A stretch of DNA of 64,000 nucleotides from CAZDKK01 sp964506245 (GCA_964506245.1 CAZDKK010000017.1:17098-81097), one strand, 5' to 3'; counted from the first letter of the stretch, positions 1 through 8,909 are shown. Notes: generated from the letters alone by a model not told the origin. Program-made: numbers and translations.

Positions 1-660
1 TCAAGCGACATGTCGTCGTCGACATCGCCAATCAGGGGCCTTGTCAGAGGTTGCGAGCCAGGGGGATTGTAGGTCCAGATCGTGGGTGTGCCTCCGGCAC
101 CCCAGTACTGAGTGGTCGGGTAGGCGGCCAGCTTGCCGTTCTCCAACGCTTGAACGATCTCGACTCCTGCTGAGTCTGGGTAGATGTCTCCTACCGACAG
201 CGATCGATAGCAGTATTCGACTGAGTCAGATGAGACCATGAACTGGCCTGAGCTGTCGGCCGGCTTGCGAAACGTCTGCCCGTCAAAGGTCCATACATAG
301 ATCCACCAATCGTCACCAGAGATGACGATCTCCAGCGAATCCGGATCTTCATCCAGATCATCCAGGTCCTGCAGAATCGGCGCCGAGCGAGCCGAGCTCA
401 GGACGCGACTCCATTCGCAAGAGACGGGGTTCCCGGACTCCGCCACATACTCAATCACGAGAATGCTGTCCGGCGGGAAGTCCGCGACCACTTCAGGATT
501 CCCGTCGTCGTCGATGTCGGCCACAGCCAGAGCCTCGACACACTTGGCGTCAGTGCTGATGGCCGGATCATAGAGCACACCTTCGGCACTCGAACTCATC
601 AGCGGTACGCCGTTGTGGTGCCAAGCGTAGATCTCCTGGCCGGCTACAAGGATCTCGAGG
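1..660 (-). pseudogene. Interrupted FG-GAP/VCBS-repeat surface protein, fragment
   Basis: The minus strand is open without a stop from about 660 to the left edge, and its translation is a typical FG-GAP/VCBS repeat protein. It contains LAVADIDDDGNPEV (around 494-535), then SVGDIYPDSAGVEIV and, at the edge, IGDVDDD. These Asp-rich motifs bind calcium in extracellular beta-propeller blades. Upstream (higher coordinates) the reading is lost where IS110-family transposase sequence begins on the other strand between about 655 and 690, so the native start and N-terminus are gone; the 3' end lies off the window. The fragment is therefore probably not expressed as a normal secreted protein. G+C is visibly lower here than in neighbouring genes. 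Confident in the family, less so in the exact breakpoint, because both strands stay open across it. Confidence 0.75.
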
Positions 661-661
661 T

Positions 662-1170
662 CGCCCCCAGACGGATCTGCGCCTGGCTGAGATCGCCGCC
701 GCGGATCCCTACCGCGAGCCGGTGGCCAGACTCCGGTGCTTCCGCGGCATCGACACGTTGACGGCGAACTGCATCGTGGCCGAGCTGCACGACTTCCGCC
801 GCTTCACCACGCCGCGCGCCCTGATGGCCTATCTCGGGTTGGTCCCCAGCGAGTGCTCCAGCGGCGAGAGCGAGTATCGCGGCGCGATCACCAAGACCGG
901 CAACAAGCATGTCCGCCGGCTGCTGGTGGAGGCGGCCTGGCACAACCGCCATGCAGCCCGTATCCCCGAGCCGTTGCGCCGGCGGCGCCAGGACCAGCCG
1001 CCACACATCATCGCCCTGGCCGATCGCGCTCGGCAGCGACTCCATCGCCGCTGGGGCCGCATGTCCGCGCGGGGCAAACCGACGCCGAAGATCGCGTGGC
1101 CGCCGCGCGGGAACTGGTCGGCTGCCTCTGGGCGGCTCTGCATCCCGACGCCCAGCCGATGAGGCCGTGA
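662..1170 (+). pseudogene. IS110-family transposase, 5'-truncated and frameshifted
   Basis: The frame from about 662 reads as the C-terminal half (Transposase_20 domain) of an IS110/IS116/IS902-type transposase: FRGIDTLTA, FTTPRALMAYLGLVPSE, then SSGES and ITKTGNKHVRRLLVEAAW, the hallmark region with the catalytic serine. The N-terminal RuvC-like DEDD domain is absent. The frame is lost at about 1096-1098, where one base is missing from a Val codon after KIA. Reading on in the next frame restores the family C-terminus (AAARELVGCLWAALHP) and a TGA at 1168-1170. So this is a decayed copy: left half deleted, plus a -1 frameshift (or a sequencing error). The 3' noncoding end seems kept. Confidence 0.85.
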
Positions 1171-1458
1171 GCCCAACTGCAGATGTGGGAGTGGAGCCGT
1201 GTTCTGATGGGCAACCACCTCGAGGGATGACCGATTGAGGCGACGGATGAAGGTCGGCACGATCCGGAGAAGGCGCGAGTCCGGTATGCGGTACGGAGGC
1301 CTGAGCTCCCGAACCCGCGATGCTAGAGAGCGCACTCTCCCGACGGATCACGGTCATGCGGCTCCGGCCGGGACTCCGGTGCAACCCGCGTATATCAGCG
1401 TGACCCGTCGTCGAAGCGCCCGCCCTTCTCCTTCTCCTCGGTACGGACTCGAAAGGAG

Positions 1459-1492
1459 GAGGCCACCCCCCTCAGAGGAGAAGAGTGGCCTC
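1459..1492. terminator. Hairpin between IS110 remnant and C25 gene
   Basis: GAGGCCAC (1459-1466) and GTGGCCTC (1485-1492) form a perfect 8-bp stem with an 18-nt loop, 29-62 nt beyond the stop of the minus-strand C25 protease gene. It may end that transcript, but there is no U tract on either strand. It also lies inside the presumed IS110 3' tail, so it may instead be part of that element's RNA. Confidence 0.35.
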
Positions 1493-1520
1493 AGTGCCTA
1501 CTTGACAGGGTCGTTCCATG

Positions 1521-4500
1521 TCATCTGAGGACGATCACCCGCCGCGTTTCGCTCCGGTCCCCGACGCGGAGCTGGTAATAGTAGACGCCTGCCGCCACCC
1601 GCTGCCCGTCCGCGCCGGTGCCGTCCCAGGACACGACGTGCCGGCCGGCGGTCCGGGACACCTGCAGGGTCTGCAGCCGGCGGCCCGTCGCATCGTAGAT
1701 CTCCAGCGCCGCCGGGACTCCGGCCGCCTCGGACGGGATCTCGAAGGCGATGCTCGTCGTCTGCCCGAAGGGGTTCGGCATCGCCCGGCCGAGGAACTGG
1801 CCGTCCGCCCGCGGCTCATCACGCACCGCGCTCGCCTCGTAGCACTCGATGCCCTTGGCGCCGATCTGGCCGCACACCGCCTGCTGGCACGGCGAGAAGT
1901 TCCACAGCGCGAAGTCGCGGTCGATCGGGCTGCAGAAGGCCGGGTCGGACGCGAAGTTGCCGCTCGTGCCGAGGAGGCTGGCGATGCATCCGACCCAGTC
2001 GCCGCCGGCGTTGCCGTAGACGTCGCAGCAGCTCAGGACCGGGGCTTCGGGGGCGCCGCACGCGAAGGCAGCACCCTCGGTGGAGAAGGAGAAGATGTCC
2101 CGCTCGAACGTGCCCTGGCCCGACTCGAGGTAGACGCAGCCCCCGGCCGCGCCCGCGTTGCCGTAGAAGGTGCAGTTGCTGACCGTCACAGCCGACAGGG
2201 CGAGGGCGATCGCGCCCCCGCTGCCGCTCGTGTTCCCGGCAAACTCGCAGTAGGCCATCGCCAACTGGGAATTCTCGCAGTCGATCGCCCCCCCGCGCAT
2301 CGTCGCGTTGTTGTCGAAGAAGGAGCAACCCGTCACCATCGGCGATGCCCCGGTGCAGGCGATCGCCCCGCCGGCCCCCAGCGCCCAGCCGTTGCGGATC
2401 GTGATGTTGCGCAGGATCGTGCTTGGGCCTTCCGTCGTGTGGAACAGGAAGCCCCGGTGCGGCTCGAGCTCCGAGCCTTCGCAATCGATGATACAGGCCG
2501 CGGCGTTGCCGCTCTGCGACTCGATCGTGATCGGCTTGCCCCGCACGTCCAGGTCCCGGTTGCCCTCGCCCGTGAAGACCCCGTCCGCCAAGAGGATCAG
2601 GTTGCCTTCGATGGACGCCTCGATCGCCGCCTGGATCGTCGGATAGTCACCCGAGCCGTCGGCATACACCAGGAGCGACCCCCTCTCGATCGGGACGCTC
2701 ACGTCATAGCGATAGGCGTTGGCCTTGGTCACGGTGATGCGCAGCTGTCCCTCCGTGCTCTGGGGCACGATCGGGATCGCGTCCGCGCCGCCAGTCGCGT
2801 CGGCCACGCCGATGATCTCGCCGTTGACGGTGAGGGCGATGACCGCCCCCGCGTCCGCCTGCACCGTGAAGCTCTGGGCGCCGAATTCCAGGTGATCATC
2901 GTGGACGACGTCGAGATGCCGCGGCACCTCCGTGTTCATGCGGATGAAGGCGTCGCCGTGGTGGTGGAACAGGTGATGCGTGTAGACCTTGTGCTGCGGG
3001 TTGTACGGGAAGCTGCTGGCCTGCAGGTAGTGCTTGCCCGATGCCATGGCAAAGGCTGGCATGAGATCCGTCGGCCCGATGTCGTCGGCATCGCCGTAGC
3101 TCGGGTCGAACTCCGGCCACATGGCGTCCCACATGCCCCAGATGAACACGTCGTTGACGAAGGAGTAGGAGACCTCCGAGGCGGCGATGAGACCTAGCGC
3201 GCCGTGTTCCTGGCGGTGGAACCTCTCCGTAAAGCACTCAGATCCCCAGTTGTACTTCCCCGTGAGGCAGTTGATCGAGAAGACGAACGGGTACTTCGTG
3301 TAGGTCAGCTGACTCAGGTGACTGTTGTAGAAGGCGGGCTCCCCCCACCCCGTCTCGAGCCCATGGTCGCGGTGCAGGAGCATGTAGGCACCCGCGTTGA
3401 GGTCGGTGATGATGCGGGCTGCACTACCGTCCCAGTCGGTCAGGTGCTGCGGTGTCGCGGGGATGTAGCCGAGGCCGTTGGGCCCGAAGTAGTTGACCAC
3501 GAGATAGGTATTCTGGTTGCTCGACCAGGACGTGCTGGGCACGCCGGAGTAGATGGCGTACTCGCGCACGGGCTCCTTGCCCAGGACGTTGACCTGGTGC
3601 CCGTAGCAGACCTCGGTGCAGAGAATGAACCAGCGCTCCGTCTGCCAGCCCCCGGCGATGATCGGATGCGCGTAGAACTCGGGGTCGGTGACCGGATGGC
3701 GTTCGTAGTCGAACATCCGGCCGATCATGCGCTGCAGCTCGCTGGCATTGCGGGCGCAGATGCGCGCGTGGGCCATGTCCGGCAGGTTGTCGCCGTCGAC
3801 ATCGGCATAGATGTTGTCGCTGACGCAGTAGCCGTTCCAGATGGGCGACGTGATGGTCGTGCCGCGATCGCCTTCCTCGCCGCCGTCGCCGCTGGAAGGA
3901 TAGTCGCCCAGCAAGAGGAAGGCCGAGGGGGGCGTCTCCCAGGTGCTGTAGGCGTTGTTGAGGAAGTTCTCGATCGCCGTGGTGGTCGTTCCCCCGACCT
4001 CGGTGAGCGTGAAGACCTCCGTGCTGATACCCTGCAGCTTGCGCCACGACTTGAGCGAATCCGCCCAGGCAACGAAACTCGCGTCATCGGGGCAAATGAT
4101 GACGTACTCGTACCCACTGCGCTGACCGCCCGTCTCCGTGAAGTCGACCGGGGGCAGAGCGGAGTAATTGATCAGGTGATCACGGAGCAGCGGCTCCCAG
4201 TACCGGTTGCGCAGGCGCTGGTCGCCGTACTCGCCCGTCCCCCCGACGAGATCGACGCGGAACTCGATCCGGGTGTAGACGGTCAGCTCACGCGATCCGG
4301 GGTTGTACTGGAAGGGAGTGACACCCAGCGTGACGACGTCGATTCCGCGGATCTTCCACCGCCCGGAGACCGCCACGGGGCTGGCGGGGTAGGCCGCGCG
4401 CTTCCCGTAGATGGACATGTTCTTCACATAGGTCGGAGGGGTGTCGTCATCCTCGAATTGGATGGGCGCGGCCGGTGCCACGTCGATGTCCCGGTAGGTG

Positions 4501-4853
4501 CGCTTCTCGGCCGCCGTGACCGTGAGCACGACCTCGGCCCCGCGTGGAATGGCCATCGTGCGGCCGACCGACGGCAGGTTGGGCGCGCCCGGCTCGTTCG
4601 GCAGGAGCGCGCCCGGCAGGACCACCTCCTGCATGACCGAACCGTCGATCTTGATCGGCTCGAGCCCGAACCGATCCATGACGTAGGCCAGCTCGACCCC
4701 GCTGCGCGTCTGCGAGCGCAGGAGGACCCCTGTGGCCTCCTGCTCCCGGGCGACCTTGACCATGCCGGCCATCGCCGGATCGGCCAGCACCACCAGGCCC
4801 GCCAGGCTCAACGCGAACGCCGCAAACCGCGCGGTGAATGCAGAGGTGCTCAT
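1521..4853 (-). CDS. Secreted gingipain-like C25 cysteine protease with beta-helix and C-terminal sorting domain
   Basis: 1110 aa. A signal peptide (to AMA, about residue 29) is followed by a gingipain-type propeptide and a C25 peptidase domain (about residues 240-640). The catalytic His is in LLHRDHGLETGW (about 495) and the catalytic Cys in SINCLTGKYN (about 528), the spacing expected for the family. Residues of about 745-1010 form a right-handed beta-helix/Pmp-like region with GGAI and NCTF repeats that is clearly homologous to the 550-aa protein at 13232-14884. The last 90 residues are a FlgD/T9SS-like domain (MPNPF, YDATGRR, WDGTG, GVYYY) ending VLR. Probably an outer-surface or released protease. 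A good -10 (TATAAT) lies about 100 nt upstream. C25-beta-helix fusion is an unusual combination; specificity (Arg or Lys) cannot be read from this. Confidence 0.9.
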   Translation of the reverse strand: MSTSAFTARFAAFALSLAGLVVLADPAMAGMVKVAREQEATGVLLRSQTRSGVELAYVMDRFGLEPIKIDGSVMQEVVLPGALLPNEPGAPNLPSVGRTMAIPRGAEVVLTVTAAEKRTYRDIDVAPAAPIQFEDDDTPPTYVKNMSIYGKRAAYPASPVAVSGRWKIRGIDVVTLGVTPFQYNPGSRELTVYTRIEFRVDLVGGTGEYGDQRLRNRYWEPLLRDHLINYSALPPVDFTETGGQRSGYEYVIICPDDASFVAWADSLKSWRKLQGISTEVFTLTEVGGTTTTAIENFLNNAYSTWETPPSAFLLLGDYPSSGDGGEEGDRGTTITSPIWNGYCVSDNIYADVDGDNLPDMAHARICARNASELQRMIGRMFDYERHPVTDPEFYAHPIIAGGWQTERWFILCTEVCYGHQVNVLGKEPVREYAIYSGVPSTSWSSNQNTYLVVNYFGPNGLGYIPATPQHLTDWDGSAARIITDLNAGAYMLLHRDHGLETGWGEPAFYNSHLSQLTYTKYPFVFSINCLTGKYNWGSECFTERFHRQEHGALGLIAASEVSYSFVNDVFIWGMWDAMWPEFDPSYGDADDIGPTDLMPAFAMASGKHYLQASSFPYNPQHKVYTHHLFHHHGDAFIRMNTEVPRHLDVVHDDHLEFGAQSFTVQADAGAVIALTVNGEIIGVADATGGADAIPIVPQSTEGQLRITVTKANAYRYDVSVPIERGSLLVYADGSGDYPTIQAAIEASIEGNLILLADGVFTGEGNRDLDVRGKPITIESQSGNAAACIIDCEGSELEPHRGFLFHTTEGPSTILRNITIRNGWALGAGGAIACTGASPMVTGCSFFDNNATMRGGAIDCENSQLAMAYCEFAGNTSGSGGAIALALSAVTVSNCTFYGNAGAAGGCVYLESGQGTFERDIFSFSTEGAAFACGAPEAPVLSCCDVYGNAGGDWVGCIASLLGTSGNFASDPAFCSPIDRDFALWNFSPCQQAVCGQIGAKGIECYEASAVRDEPRADGQFLGRAMPNPFGQTTSIAFEIPSEAAGVPAALEIYDATGRRLQTLQVSRTAGRHVVSWDGTGADGQRVAAGVYYYQLRVGDRSETRRVIVLR

Positions 4854-4955
4854 CCATCACTCCTTGCTGCTTTGTGGGACCGGCTGCCTTACCGGGGTGC
4901 AGTTGGCCACCCCGGGAGTGTGTGGGGACAGGCTCCGTGTGGATGTACAGGTGTA

Positions 4956-4961
4956 ATTATA
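4956..4961 (-). promoter_or_regulatory. -10 element upstream of C25 protease gene
   Basis: On the minus strand this reads TATAAT, about 100 nt before the start at 4853, in an AT-richer island of an otherwise GC-rich region. No good -35 is visible 16-18 nt upstream, so an activator may be needed. A TACAGGT copy (4946-4952) lies immediately beside it. Confidence 0.45.
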
Positions 4962-5097
4962 GCAGCCCGGTCCCCCGATTTGCCGACGTAACTACTTACA
5001 AATATTGTTCTTGGCTAGGTGCTGCAGTCGGCGATGGGGGCGGCTTTCGGCCATCGGACGTGGGGGGCCTCGCACCCGAACCCGGGGTCGGCCGGTT

Positions 5098-5141
5098 TAC
5101 AGGTATGGGCGTACTCATGCGATCTCCCGCTACAGGTATGG
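5098..5141 (+). repeat. Paired TACAGGTATGG direct repeats before HDOD gene
   Basis: TACAGGTATGG occurs at 5098-5108 and again at 5131-5141, 33 bp apart (about three helical turns), just upstream of the preferred HDOD start at 5190. TACAGGT also occurs at 4946-4952 next to the divergent C25 promoter. The spacing suggests binding sites on one face of the helix in the shared divergent control region. Confidence 0.35.
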
Positions 5142-5189
5142 CTGGGATCAGCCGATCCTCAGACAGGGGTTCCATCGAGGGGTTATTCG

Positions 5190-6392
5190 ATGGGTGGTTC
5201 AGGACCATTCCACGCGCGGATCGCACCGCCATGGGCGCTGCGCAAGAACGTCGCTGCGTCCGATGCACCCGCGTCGGATTCGCCAGGTGAGGACTCGGGC
5301 CTGGCGGGACACGGGCTGTCGGCAGATGCCGCTCCCGTGCACGACCCTCGGGCGCCCGCCGATGAGGTCCCGCAACCCCCACCGCTGGCGCCGGACCCCG
5401 CTACGCGCCCCCTGCTGGCACGCATCTCGTTTCTCGAGTCGCTCGACCTGGCAGCCGTGCCCGCGGACGGCGGCGGCGTGCATCACCCGGATGCCGGCCG
5501 GCCTTCGCCGCAGGCCAGTGCCAAGGTGGCCGCGCAAGCCAAGAAGATCGCCCTGCGCCTGCGCGGTCGCACGCACATCCTGGAGGAGTTGTCGCGGGCC
5601 GCGCCCGATCCGTTCGAGCTGAGCCGGCAGATCTCCGACGACCGTCCGCTGGCAGTGCAAGTGCTCAAGATGGTCAACTCGCCCTACTATGGTCTGCCGC
5701 GACCCGCCGAGTCGGTCTATCAGGCGGTGCAGCTCCTCGGATTGCTCGAGATTCGCAACATCGTCTGGCGGACCAGCATCGATGAGACCCTCGCGGAGGG
5801 CCAGCGCGCGGCCAGCGACTTCCTCCCCGACCTGTGGCGCCATGCCTTCACCATGGCCCGCGTGGCCCACGCGATGGCGCGGTCCGTCGGTCTGCCGCGG
5901 GCCGGGGAGGTTGCGCGCGCCGCGCTGCTGCACGACGTGGGCAAGTTCATCTCCCTCGTCGTGTGGCCGGGATGGACGCAGACCTTCTACGTACCGCAGC
6001 GCTTCAGCACCCGCGATCGGCTCAGCCTCGAGAGGGACTACATGGGCACGGACCACGCGCGGCTCGGGGCGGACGTGGCGCGAACCTGGGGCTTGCCCAC
6101 CGAGCTCTGCACGACGATCGAGCAGCACCACGCCCCGATCTACTACGCCCCGGGGCGCGTGATCGGCAACCGCCGTGCGATCGCCATCGTCTACTTGGCG
6201 GACCTGCTGTGCCACATCGCCGAGCCCTACCTGGCCGGCCGGGAGATGCTGCCCGCGCACCTGCCCGTTCCCGGGTGGATGAGCGTGCTCGGATTGCGCG
6301 ACAGCCTCGAGGCGATCTGCACGCAGGAGGTCGTCCAGGCCCTCCTGCCGCCCAGTGTCGATCGCCGCAGCACGTTCCCGCTTTCCGCCTAG
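5190..6392 (+). CDS. HDOD-domain signalling protein
   Basis: 400 aa from the ATG at 5190, chosen because GAGGGG lies 9 nt upstream; the frame is open back to a GTG at 5019. The first 120 or so residues are Pro/Ala-rich without recognisable fold. Residues of about 129-330 are an HDOD domain: VLKMVNSPYYGLPRP, the LLHDVGKF metal motif (about residue 246) and IEQHHAP. HDOD proteins are usually non-catalytic HD-superfamily adaptors in signalling (chemotaxis, biofilm, second-messenger control). Here the HD pair itself is retained, so metal binding is possible, but no GYP motif is present. It is cytoplasmic and followed 55 nt later by a small HExxH gene in the same direction. Confidence 0.8.
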   Translation: MGGSGPFHARIAPPWALRKNVAASDAPASDSPGEDSGLAGHGLSADAAPVHDPRAPADEVPQPPPLAPDPATRPLLARISFLESLDLAAVPADGGGVHHPDAGRPSPQASAKVAAQAKKIALRLRGRTHILEELSRAAPDPFELSRQISDDRPLAVQVLKMVNSPYYGLPRPAESVYQAVQLLGLLEIRNIVWRTSIDETLAEGQRAASDFLPDLWRHAFTMARVAHAMARSVGLPRAGEVARAALLHDVGKFISLVVWPGWTQTFYVPQRFSTRDRLSLERDYMGTDHARLGADVARTWGLPTELCTTIEQHHAPIYYAPGRVIGNRRAIAIVYLADLLCHIAEPYLAGREMLPAHLPVPGWMSVLGLRDSLEAICTQEVVQALLPPSVDRRSTFPLSA

Positions 6393-6446
6393 CCCGACCG
6401 CGGGTACCATGCCCCCATCCATTCCGGCGAAGGGTGGGAGGCGGCC

Positions 6447-7301
6447 TTGCAGTCGCTCCAGCACAGGCTCGACTTCGTCAGAGAGCTCGTCGCGTTCGGC
6501 GAGCGGAAGCTCGGACTGAGCTTCGATGGCTCCTTTCGGCGCTACGCCCCGCGGCGGCGCAGTGCAAACTGGCTGTACGCGGTGGAACCCACGCGCTTCT
6601 CGAGCGCGCTGCCCGGGCGGGAGACCTTTGCGTTCGCCTGGGACCTGGCCAAGCTCCGCCAGCGCGAACGCCGCTTCCGGGAGCGCGGCGTGCACACCTA
6701 CCTGTACAGCGCCGAAGCCCATGGTGGCCGTGCCTGCCCCGTCACGCCCTGCCTCCTGGCTGCGCCCCGAGCCCGCCAAGCCTACGTCGTGCTGCACGAG
6801 GCCTGGCACGCGACCCTGCGCCTCGATGGCGTTCGCATGCCCTACGCGCTCGAGGAGGCGACCGGCCGGGTCGTGGGGGTCTGGGGCGCACGGCTCCTGG
6901 CCGAGGAGAGCGGTGACCGCGAGCTGGCCCGCGAGGCCCGCGAGCAGATCCGTGCCTGGGGCGCGATGGCCGCCTTCGTCAACCGGAGCTATCGGAGGCT
7001 GGATCGCGCCTACCGGCCCGGTGGGACCGCGCGCGCGCAAGCCGCGGTCTGGCGTTCGGTCCGCGCGGCGGCCCGGGCGCTGCGCGCGCGGACCCGTTCG
7101 CCCTGGGAGCACGAGGAGCTGGGGCGCGAGATCAACAACGCCTTCATCTTCCGCTACTACGACTACACGAAGCTCTACCCTCTGGCGCTCGCCGCCTACC
7201 GCGTGGCCGGGACCCTGCCGCGTGCCATGCGGGTGTACAAGCGGGCTGGACGAACCGGGGCCCCGGCGCAGCTCAGGGAATTCGTGCGGGCCGCTCGCTG
7301 A
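6447..7301 (+). CDS. Putative HExxH zinc peptidase
   Basis: 284 aa, starting at TTG 6447 with GGGAGG 5 nt upstream. The centre carries LHEAWHATLRLDG (HExxH, about residue 117) followed 12 residues later by YALEEATG, which fits a gluzincin-type third ligand Glu. There is no signal peptide or membrane segment, so it is probably cytoplasmic. The arrangement recalls the predicted aminopeptidase family COG4324, but I cannot establish membership by eye. A 7-bp stem overlaps its stop codon. It lies between the HDOD gene and the aldolase gene; no functional link is evident beyond shared orientation and close spacing to the HDOD gene. Confidence 0.6.
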   Translation: MQSLQHRLDFVRELVAFGERKLGLSFDGSFRRYAPRRRSANWLYAVEPTRFSSALPGRETFAFAWDLAKLRQRERRFRERGVHTYLYSAEAHGGRACPVTPCLLAAPRARQAYVVLHEAWHATLRLDGVRMPYALEEATGRVVGVWGARLLAEESGDRELAREAREQIRAWGAMAAFVNRSYRRLDRAYRPGGTARAQAAVWRSVRAAARALRARTRSPWEHEELGREINNAFIFRYYDYTKLYPLALAAYRVAGTLPRAMRVYKRAGRTGAPAQLREFVRAAR

Positions 7302-7321
7302 GCCGGCGAAGCGCGCTCAGC
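7297..7321 (+). terminator. Hairpin at end of HExxH gene
   Basis: GCTGAGC (7297-7303) pairs perfectly with GCTCAGC (7315-7321) around an 11-nt loop and overlaps the stop codon at 7301. No U tract follows, so it is either a weak terminator or a 3'-protecting stem. Confidence 0.3.
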
Positions 7322-7553
7322 CGTAAGCTCCTGGACGCCGCGCGGGGAAGGCCGGGCGGGGCACGTGCCCCGCTGGATCCACTCGCGGCGCGGGATGGGC
7401 CGGACCGGGTGCCGCTCGGCGGGAAGCGCCCCCGGGGCCAGGTCGCCGGCGCCCGATCCGCCGCCCGGTCCTTCCGTGCCCACCGAGGTTTCGCTTGATT
7501 CGCCGGGGAAGTCAGCCGACGATTCCGGGAGCCGTTTGAACAAGGAGGTCGCT

Positions 7554-8828
7554 ATGGCTGCGGATTTCGAACGGGCGCTCCAAATCGGGCGTCCGCCCAA
7601 CATCACCCACCTGTTCCCCAATTCCCGGGCGCTGATCGTGAGCGGCAAGGTGATCGACCGCGCTCTGACGGCCAAGGGCAAGGCCATGACGATCGCCGCC
7701 AATGCGCGCAGCACCTTCGTGGTCCGCGGCGCGCTCCAGGCGGCGCAGCGGGCCAATGCCGCCATCATCATCGAGATCGCCAAATCTGAGGGTGGCGCCA
7801 AGGCCTACTGCGCGGTCAACTACTGGAACATGGCCCGCACCGTCGATGCGCTCTGCAACGAGATGAAGATCACCGTGCCCGTCGCGGTGCATGCCGACCA
7901 CTACGGCATCAAGGGAGCCGCGGACATCGAGCAGGCCCGCATCGAGATCCCGAGCATGTTCGATGCCGGCATCACCTCGATCGCGATCGACGCTTCGCAC
8001 CTGCCGGACGACGAGAACCTGCTCGCCAATCTGACGCTCTATCCTTACATTCCCAAGTGGGCCGGACTCGAAACCGAGGTCGGCGAGATCAAGGGCAAGG
8101 CCGGTCTGTCGACGAAGGAGGAGGCGCTCTTCCTGATCCAGGGGCTCAATGCGCACGGCATCTCGCCCGAATGGATCGCGCTCAACAACGGCACGACCCA
8201 CGGTATCGAGGCGAGCGACGCCGGCATCCAGGTCGATCTGACCGCCGCCATCCACGACGCGCTCGCGCCGTACAAGGTGTCCGGGGCCCAGCACGGAACC
8301 TCGGGCAACAGCTCCGAGCGCTTGCGCCAGATCGCCAGCCGCACGCGCACGACCAAGGCCAATGTCGCCACGGCGCTGCAGATGATCTCCTGGGGCGTCA
8401 AGGTGAACGACTACGGCAATGCGGAGCTGGATTCGAGCGGCAAGTTCATCAAGATGCCCGACCAGGGCATGTCCGAACCGGTGTGGAACGACATCCTGAA
8501 GTTCGCCACCGAGAAGAACTACAAGGCCGGCGATTACAAGAACCTCAACCTGCCCTACGAGAACAAGCTCCTCAGCCAGCCGGCCGAGATCCGCGCGCGC
8601 ATGGCCAAGGGCGTCGAGGAATTCGTCTACGGGTTGCTCACTCGGGTCTTCAACGCCCAGGACACCGCCCCGCTGGCGATCGAGGCCGTGCTCAAGGCCG
8701 GCTCCCCCGACCTCGGCCCCAAGGCCGGCCCCCTCGAGAAGGCCGCGGAGTGGACCGAGCCGAAGATCCGCGAGCGGGCCCGGGGGCTCAAAGGCGACAA
8801 GGGGCCCGCGGGCCAGTTCGACGACTAG
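7554..8828 (+). CDS. fba: Class II fructose-bisphosphate aldolase
   Basis: 424 aa from the ATG at 7554, set by AAGGAGG at 7542-7548; longer upstream reading is possible but unsupported. The zinc/active-site signatures of class II aldolases appear in order: VHADHYG, LETEVGEIKG, NNGTTHGIE and AQHGTSGNS. The enzyme reversibly condenses dihydroxyacetone phosphate and glyceraldehyde 3-phosphate in glycolysis/gluconeogenesis in the cytoplasm. The protein belongs to a longer variety (over 400 aa) than E. coli FbaA (359 aa), with a charged C-terminal extension. It appears monocistronic: 252 nt of noncoding DNA precedes it and a hairpin plus a complete insertion sequence follow it. Confidence 0.88.
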   Translation: MAADFERALQIGRPPNITHLFPNSRALIVSGKVIDRALTAKGKAMTIAANARSTFVVRGALQAAQRANAAIIIEIAKSEGGAKAYCAVNYWNMARTVDALCNEMKITVPVAVHADHYGIKGAADIEQARIEIPSMFDAGITSIAIDASHLPDDENLLANLTLYPYIPKWAGLETEVGEIKGKAGLSTKEEALFLIQGLNAHGISPEWIALNNGTTHGIEASDAGIQVDLTAAIHDALAPYKVSGAQHGTSGNSSERLRQIASRTRTTKANVATALQMISWGVKVNDYGNAELDSSGKFIKMPDQGMSEPVWNDILKFATEKNYKAGDYKNLNLPYENKLLSQPAEIRARMAKGVEEFVYGLLTRVFNAQDTAPLAIEAVLKAGSPDLGPKAGPLEKAAEWTEPKIRERARGLKGDKGPAGQFDD

Positions 8829-8835
8829 ACCGGCT

Positions 8836-8858
8836 GCCCGCCGGGCGGGCCGGCGGGC
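8836..8858 (+). terminator. Hairpin after fba
   Basis: GCCCGCC (8836-8842) and GGCGGGC (8852-8858) form a 7-bp GC stem with a 9-nt loop 8 nt after the fba stop codon; a second small stem (GGGCG/CGCCC) follows at once. No U-run is present. Confidence 0.45.
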
Positions 8859-8878
8859 GCTGGGGCGCCCAGCGGACG

Positions 8879-8909
8879 GCGCGGGTTGTGGTTCGAAGAT
8901 CTGTGATGG
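8879..8909 (+). repeat. Left terminal inverted repeat of IS
   Basis: 31 bp matching the reverse complement of 10283-10313 with one mismatch (G at 8883 versus A in the partner). It contains the internal palindrome TTCGAA. Confidence 0.85.

Larger units (their letters stand above)
662..1515 (+). mobile_element. IS110-family element remnant with its 3' noncoding end
   Basis: The transposase fragment is followed by about 340 nt with no gene (1171-1515) up to the stop codon of the C25 protease gene at 1521. Near the right border lies an outward-facing TTGACA (1502-1507). Right ends of IS110-type elements often carry such a -35 hexamer, completed to a promoter in the excised circle (established for several members). 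In IS1111-type members the guide (bridge/seek) RNA is encoded 3' of the transposase, so this tail could hold one. IS110 elements lack long terminal inverted repeats and usually make no target duplication, so the ends given here are approximate. Confidence 0.55.

Noticed and set aside
1518..4991. Long plus-strand open frames (for example 1518-3197 and 3204-4991) opposite the C25 gene
   Set aside because: They are antisense shadows created by high G+C third positions; the translations are Arg/Ala/Gly/Val-rich with no motifs, while the minus strand has a full catalytic domain.
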